Shown here in pieces: positions 30,592 through 33,392 of a stretch of 33,392 nucleotides of DNA. The translations under genes and the position numbers were made by a program. The notes beneath the pieces are model-generated. The model searched no databases, was not told the origin of the DNA, and was given only the letters and a program-made list of their open reading frames with translations. How positions within the stretch are numbered: position 1 is the stretch's first letter; every line of letters starts with the position of its first letter. The DNA comes from Acidobacteriota bacterium (GTDB lineage: Bacteria; Acidobacteriota; Vicinamibacteria; Vicinamibacterales; JAHECP01), in contig JAHECP010000048.1 of NCBI GenBank assembly GCA_024641665.1, positions 1 to 33,392 of the forward strand. The letters are read 5' to 3'.

Positions 30592-32142
30592 CTACGATTT
30601 AGATCGCGACGCGACGCGCGCGGCGAGAGCGATCAAGCATACAGAGAAGACCCCGAAGTACACAGTTGGGCTATAGAGCGCCAGAGGCAGCCCGCGGGGC
30701 GCGCTGATGTCGCCGCCCGGGCCAAGGAGCAGGTCCATGACAGGTTGGGCGAGGTCCGTCATCACGGCTTGGTACCAGACCACCAGCTCGTAAAGGAAGA
30801 AGTTCCCGGCCGCAAACAGTACGACGTAAGCCAAGTAACGTTCGATAACCGAAGATGCTCGTTTGACCACGTTCCAACGAGTCGGAACCAACCAGCGTAA
30901 CGCGCAGGCTAAGAGGAAGACGCACGCAACGGCGACGTGAAGCCGCATTTCGAAGAATATGCGGGGGTCGATCGGCAACAGAACAATGGTGGTATCAGCG
31001 GTTGATGTAACGCTTATTGGTGTCTGGCGCCACAGAAACTTGTAGCCTCGGATGACAAGAGGCTGTACCCACGGCATCGCGAGGGTTGACAGTGCGACGA
31101 TCGATACGATACCCAACAACCTGTCGGCTACACCAAACGTTCGGACCATCCTTGTGGCCCATCTGCGAAGGCTTGCGCGAAGCCAAAAGAGCCTCTGCGA
31201 CTCTACGCGACCGCCCAGCGCGTCAGCAAGTCGCTGCATGTAGTACTTGTGGGCCATCCACCCAGCTGCCGTCGCCGCCACGAGCAGACACCACAGCAGC
31301 GAGTAGTAACTAAAGATGATCGATTGCGTCGGATGATGCGCCGTCGGATCGTACCTGCCCAGCATTGCGAGGGACGCCAGAACAATAGCGACTAAGAGAG
31401 CGTCAAGAAACAGCGTGGCGGGCAACACCGTCAATGGTCTTTCATACAACCAGGTGACTTCACCGTGTTCATTGTGCGCGCGAAGCGTACCTGCGTAGAA
31501 TTCGCTACGTGCAAGCACTCTTGCTCTCTCCCTTGAGTCGCGGCGCGCGCCCACGCAGGAGGACAGAATGACCTCGTAGCAGTGCTGCTGAGATCTGAGC
31601 AGTGCCACCACCACCAAAATCACGAGTACGCAAACGGGCCAGATGTCGGCCACGGCCAGGGCGTTCACGGAGACGCGAGTTACCAGGTAGGGTAAGGACA
31701 GCTCGACCAGGAAAGCTTCTCGTCGCTTGCGATCGTACGCTTCAAGCTCCGCTTGGACGGTGCGGTAGAATGCTCTCTCCTTTGCCGCCTGATCTGGTGT
31801 CTGCTTCTTGTCGTCAACTGATGCCAAGGCGACGAGAGGCAGCAGCCGGCGTTCCATGCCTATGAGCAACGCCACTCCAGACTCAGTCCGATCTGCGAGT
31901 CCCTCTATTGCGTCGGTCTTGATGCCCGCGTTCGTGAGGAGCTGTACCTGGCGCTCCAGAAACGCAACGTCGATTTGATGTGCTTTGGCAAATCCGGCTT
32001 CCAACGTGGACCAAGTGACTGCAATCGCACCCAATGTGATGACCATCGCGAGGGCGCGCATCTTGAACGTACGCCAGACAAGTTCAGCAAACCGCACTTC
32101 GTCCGAGCCCTTTTCCGTGATCCCTGACGTGTGCTGTTGCAT
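30592..32142 (-). CDS. Large multi-pass membrane protein, unknown function
   Basis: 516 residues from the ATG at 32142, which has AGAAGGTG upstream; the open frame to 32223 adds 27 residues of unlikely composition. About eight membrane segments are visible: residues 25-47, 155-180 (VADIWPVCVLVILVVVALL), 230-255, 270-295, 340-360, 400-420, 435-460 and 485-510. Between the first two is a soluble loop of about 110 residues with helical, charged text (KKQTPDQAAKERAFYRTVQ). No known transporter or kinase motif is visible. Codon use is less GC-rich than that of the transfer genes, suggesting a separate origin. It stands alone in the right arm. Confidence 0.75.
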   Translation of the reverse strand: MQQHTSGITEKGSDEVRFAELVWRTFKMRALAMVITLGAIAVTWSTLEAGFAKAHQIDVAFLERQVQLLTNAGIKTDAIEGLADRTESGVALLIGMERRLLPLVALASVDDKKQTPDQAAKERAFYRTVQAELEAYDRKRREAFLVELSLPYLVTRVSVNALAVADIWPVCVLVILVVVALLRSQQHCYEVILSSCVGARRDSRERARVLARSEFYAGTLRAHNEHGEVTWLYERPLTVLPATLFLDALLVAIVLASLAMLGRYDPTAHHPTQSIIFSYYSLLWCLLVAATAAGWMAHKYYMQRLADALGGRVESQRLFWLRASLRRWATRMVRTFGVADRLLGIVSIVALSTLAMPWVQPLVIRGYKFLWRQTPISVTSTADTTIVLLPIDPRIFFEMRLHVAVACVFLLACALRWLVPTRWNVVKRASSVIERYLAYVVLFAAGNFFLYELVVWYQAVMTDLAQPVMDLLLGPGGDISAPRGLPLALYSPTVYFGVFSVCLIALAARVASRSKS

Positions 32143-32554
32143 TGCCCACCTTCTTTGTCGCGCTAGGTTAACCCAACTTGCTGAGCACCTGAGCAGATAT
32201 CGAAGGAGCGGCCTCCAGCGCAAAGAGACGGTTCGTCCTGATCATCTTGGCGCGTGCAACTGGATCCTTGCGCGGGCGGATCGGAGATGCGCCATGATCC
32301 CGGCATCAGCTCGATGCCCCGATCGTTGATACCCGTATCTGGAGCTGGTAACCCTGCTTGTGCCACGGCACGGTCTCCCCTGCCCCAAGAAACGAGTGAC
32401 TGTCTCGCCGGGGCCGCGGCAGCGTCCGCCCAGAAGCCTGCGGGATCTGGGACGAAACCGTCCGGCTCCGAGTGAGGCTTGACCCAACGGAAGGACCACG
32501 ACGGGGGTCCTGCGGCGCCGAATCCAGCGTGCTGCCGTCAAGTTGGACGCACCC
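32143..32554. other. 412-bp gap without a supportable gene
   Basis: Upstream of the membrane-protein gene and before the MITE. Short open frames occur on both strands but none has a ribosome site and a credible composition. The first ten bases hold the ribosome site of the membrane-protein gene; its promoter must lie here, but I see no clear -35/-10 pair. Confidence 0.4.
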
Positions 32555-32558
32555 CTAG

Positions 32559-32687
32559 GAGCGTGTCCGAGTAATCCGATGCGCGAAAAACCGACCTCGC
32601 AGAATGCCCCAGGATCGACGATCGCCAGGTCGGGAGGCGTTTCGCTACCCCCTGAATCAACGGTTTCGGAATTACTCGGACACGCTC
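32559..32687. mobile_element. MITE derived from the IS1182-like element
   Basis: 129 bp flanked by CTAG on both sides (32555-32558 and 32688-32691). Both ends read GAGCGTGTCCGAGTAAT inward, a perfect inverted repeat that is identical to the right end of the IS1182-like element at 23169. There is no coding capacity. It was probably moved by that transposase or a close relative. Open frames that run through it are artefacts. Confidence 0.85.
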
Positions 32688-32884
32688 CTAGACGGCTGCG
32701 GGGCCGTCTCGTTGCGGCCTGGAACGTCGATTCGCGGCCAGTGAGGGATCGACCCCGGAGGCGGCGGTCGAGTTCGGCGGGCTGCTCCGGGGCAGGCCAG
32801 CTTCTGACGACGCCACACCTGGCCTCGTCCGAGCGCGCGCTGTTACGCGCCGGCCTGACAGTGGATGGCCGGAAGGGTTCGGAG

Positions 32885-33192
32885 GTGCCGAAGGAACGCG
32901 AGAGGCCGCCGTCGCCGTATGAGCTCCACCGGTACGACCGCAAGCAGCTCTACCGGGAGGTGTGTGGGCCGAACCGACGCGAACGGTCGCGGTGCGGTAT
33001 GGAATTTCGGACGCCGGCCTGGCGAAGGTGTGCCGGCAGCTGAAGGTGCCGAAGCCGTCGAGGGGTTACTGGGCGAGCAAGATAGCCGGTCGGCGCGTCC
33101 CTCCGCGCCCGAAGCTGCTTGCGCTGCAGCTCGCGAAGCCCGGGACCCCACGGCGCAGTACGAAGCGGCAACCGACCTCCCCGGGCTCTTGA
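32885..33192 (+). pseudogene. Frameshifted small helix-turn-helix gene
   Basis: A GTG at 32885, with GGAAGG upstream, starts PKERERPPSPYELHRYDRKQLYREV; at 32961-32967 the text GTGTGTGGG carries two extra bases relative to the expected reading, and the continuation in the next frame is WAEPTRTVAVRYGISDAGLAKVC then RQLKVPKPSRGYWASKIAGRRV, ending at 33192. The joined protein of about 100 residues matches a widespread short HTH pattern (YREVWxEPxxTVAxRYGxSDxxLAKxC.. P.P.RGYWA). The shift in a GT run could be real decay or a sequencing error. Confidence 0.65.
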
Positions 33193-33205
33193 GTGCCGAC
33201 GAGAG

Positions 33206-33225
33206 GGGGTACAGTTTTGGGTACA
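33206..33225 (+). promoter_or_regulatory. Probable integrase arm-binding site, right
   Basis: GGGGTACAGTTTTGGGTACA, differing at one base from 244-263 and in the same orientation, 46 bp inside the right att copy. Paired placement at both ends supports a role in int-mediated recombination. Confidence 0.5.
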
Positions 33226-33271
33226 GTCGGCAGGGAGTCCGGAGACCAGCGACTGTAAGTGATTGAGGGAG

Positions 33272-33316
33272 TGGCTCCTCAGGCTGGACTCGAACCAGCA
33301 ACCCTCCGGTTAACAG
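33272..33316 (-). repeat. att direct repeat, right copy (inside tRNA-Asn)
   Basis: The 45 bases are identical to 77-121. They cover the CCA end, acceptor strand, T arm, variable loop and part of the anticodon arm of the intact tRNA-Asn, so the crossover lies somewhere in this stretch. Confidence 0.92.
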
Positions 33317-33346
33317 CCGGATGCTCTGCCATTGAGCTACTGAGGA
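33272..33346 (-). tRNA. tRNA-Asn (anticodon GTT)
   Basis: 75 bases on the minus strand including an encoded CCA. The acceptor strands TCCTCAG and CTGAGGA pair; the D arm includes GTAGCTCAATGGCAGAGC; the anticodon stem CCGGC/CCGG-type arm holds CTGTTAA with GTT; the T arm is GCTGGTTCGAGTCCAGC. This copy is complete and is the target of the island. Its 3' end points into the island. Confidence 0.96.
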
Positions 33347-33357
33347 TCTGGCGCGCA

Positions 33358-33387
33358 CCGGAGGCCCGCTGGCGCGGGCCGCTCCGG
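33358..33387. terminator. Strong hairpin beside tRNA-Asn, chromosomal side
   Basis: CCGGAG-GCCCGC pairs with GCGGGC-(CG)-CTCCGG around TGGC. It lies just 5' of the tRNA gene, so it probably ends transcription of a chromosomal neighbour and is not part of the island. Confidence 0.5.
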
Positions 33388-33392
33388 CTCGG

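Larger units (their letters stand above)
77..33316. mobile_element. Whole integrated genomic island (decayed ICE or mobilizable element)
   Basis: The limits are set by a 45-bp perfect direct repeat (77-121 and 33272-33316) corresponding to the 3' end of tRNA-Asn. Inside are a tyrosine integrase, an excisionase-like protein, a coupling protein, a VirB11-like ATPase, two insertion sequences, a MITE and three cargo blocks. Known for the class: islands of this type insert into the 3' end of a tRNA and restore it. Inferred: the remaining Trb channel genes were lost, so the element is probably only mobilizable or immobile. The integrase lies about 10 kb from the left att copy instead of beside it, which suggests that cargo was gained between int and att. 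Confidence 0.8.

Noticed and set aside
32242-32943. 233-codon minus-strand frame across the MITE
   Set aside because: It runs through both MITE ends and has no ribosome site or recognisable protein text.

Overview
The window looks like one complete genomic island of about 33 kb in a high-GC Gram-negative chromosome. The trb/traG-type transfer genes, an SsuA/TauA-type lipoprotein and the very high GC3 codon use would fit an Acidobacteriota- or Proteobacteria-like host; that assignment is inference. An intact tRNA-Asn(GTT) lies at the right edge (33272-33346, minus strand). Its 3'-terminal 45 bases recur exactly at 77-121. This is the signature of tyrosine-recombinase integration into the tRNA 3' end, so bases 77-33316 are the element, 1-76 and 33347-33392 are chromosome, and near-identical GGGTACA double motifs (244-263 and 33206-33225) are probable integrase arm sites.

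Left arm (349-9856, all minus strand): four genes that read as a composite defence block. In order of transcription they are a 1708-residue nuclease-STAND ATPase, an RNase H-like/DUF429-type plus PIN fusion, a HEPN/Abi-C-type protein, and a protein with a PD-(D/E)XK-like core. They sit between the integrase and the att site, the usual place for cargo.

Core (10042-16805): a tyrosine integrase and MerR-like excisionase, then a minus-strand housekeeping module with two SpoVG-like paralogues, a small unknown protein, a RadC/JAB protein, a DUF932 protein and an unrecognised 377-residue protein. GC-rich hairpins lie between most of these genes, and one intergenic gap carries a nested 141-bp palindromic structure. 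A small basic protein is encoded divergently.

Middle cargo (17424-21667, plus strand): five tightly packed genes: a membrane protein, a lipoprotein substrate-binding protein, an ABC ATPase, a permease and a SAM methyltransferase. The last four overlap. Two insertion sequences follow (IS1182-like 21668-23169, IS701-like 23556-24889), each flanked by a CTAG/TTAG tetranucleotide that overlaps a stop codon, so neighbouring genes are intact.

Transfer module (24890-30212, minus strand): TrbB/VirB11-like ATPase, TraG/VirD4-like coupling protein, a ribbon-helix-helix-like protein, a candidate oriT hairpin, an unrecognised 325-residue protein and a 5'-truncated gene. The trbC-trbI channel genes expected after trbB are absent, as is any recognisable relaxase, so the island is probably a decayed ICE or a mobilizable element.

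Right arm (30592-33225): a large unknown multi-pass membrane protein, a 129-bp MITE with the same ends as the IS1182-like element, and a frameshifted HTH gene. There is no rRNA, CRISPR array or riboswitch that I could recognise.
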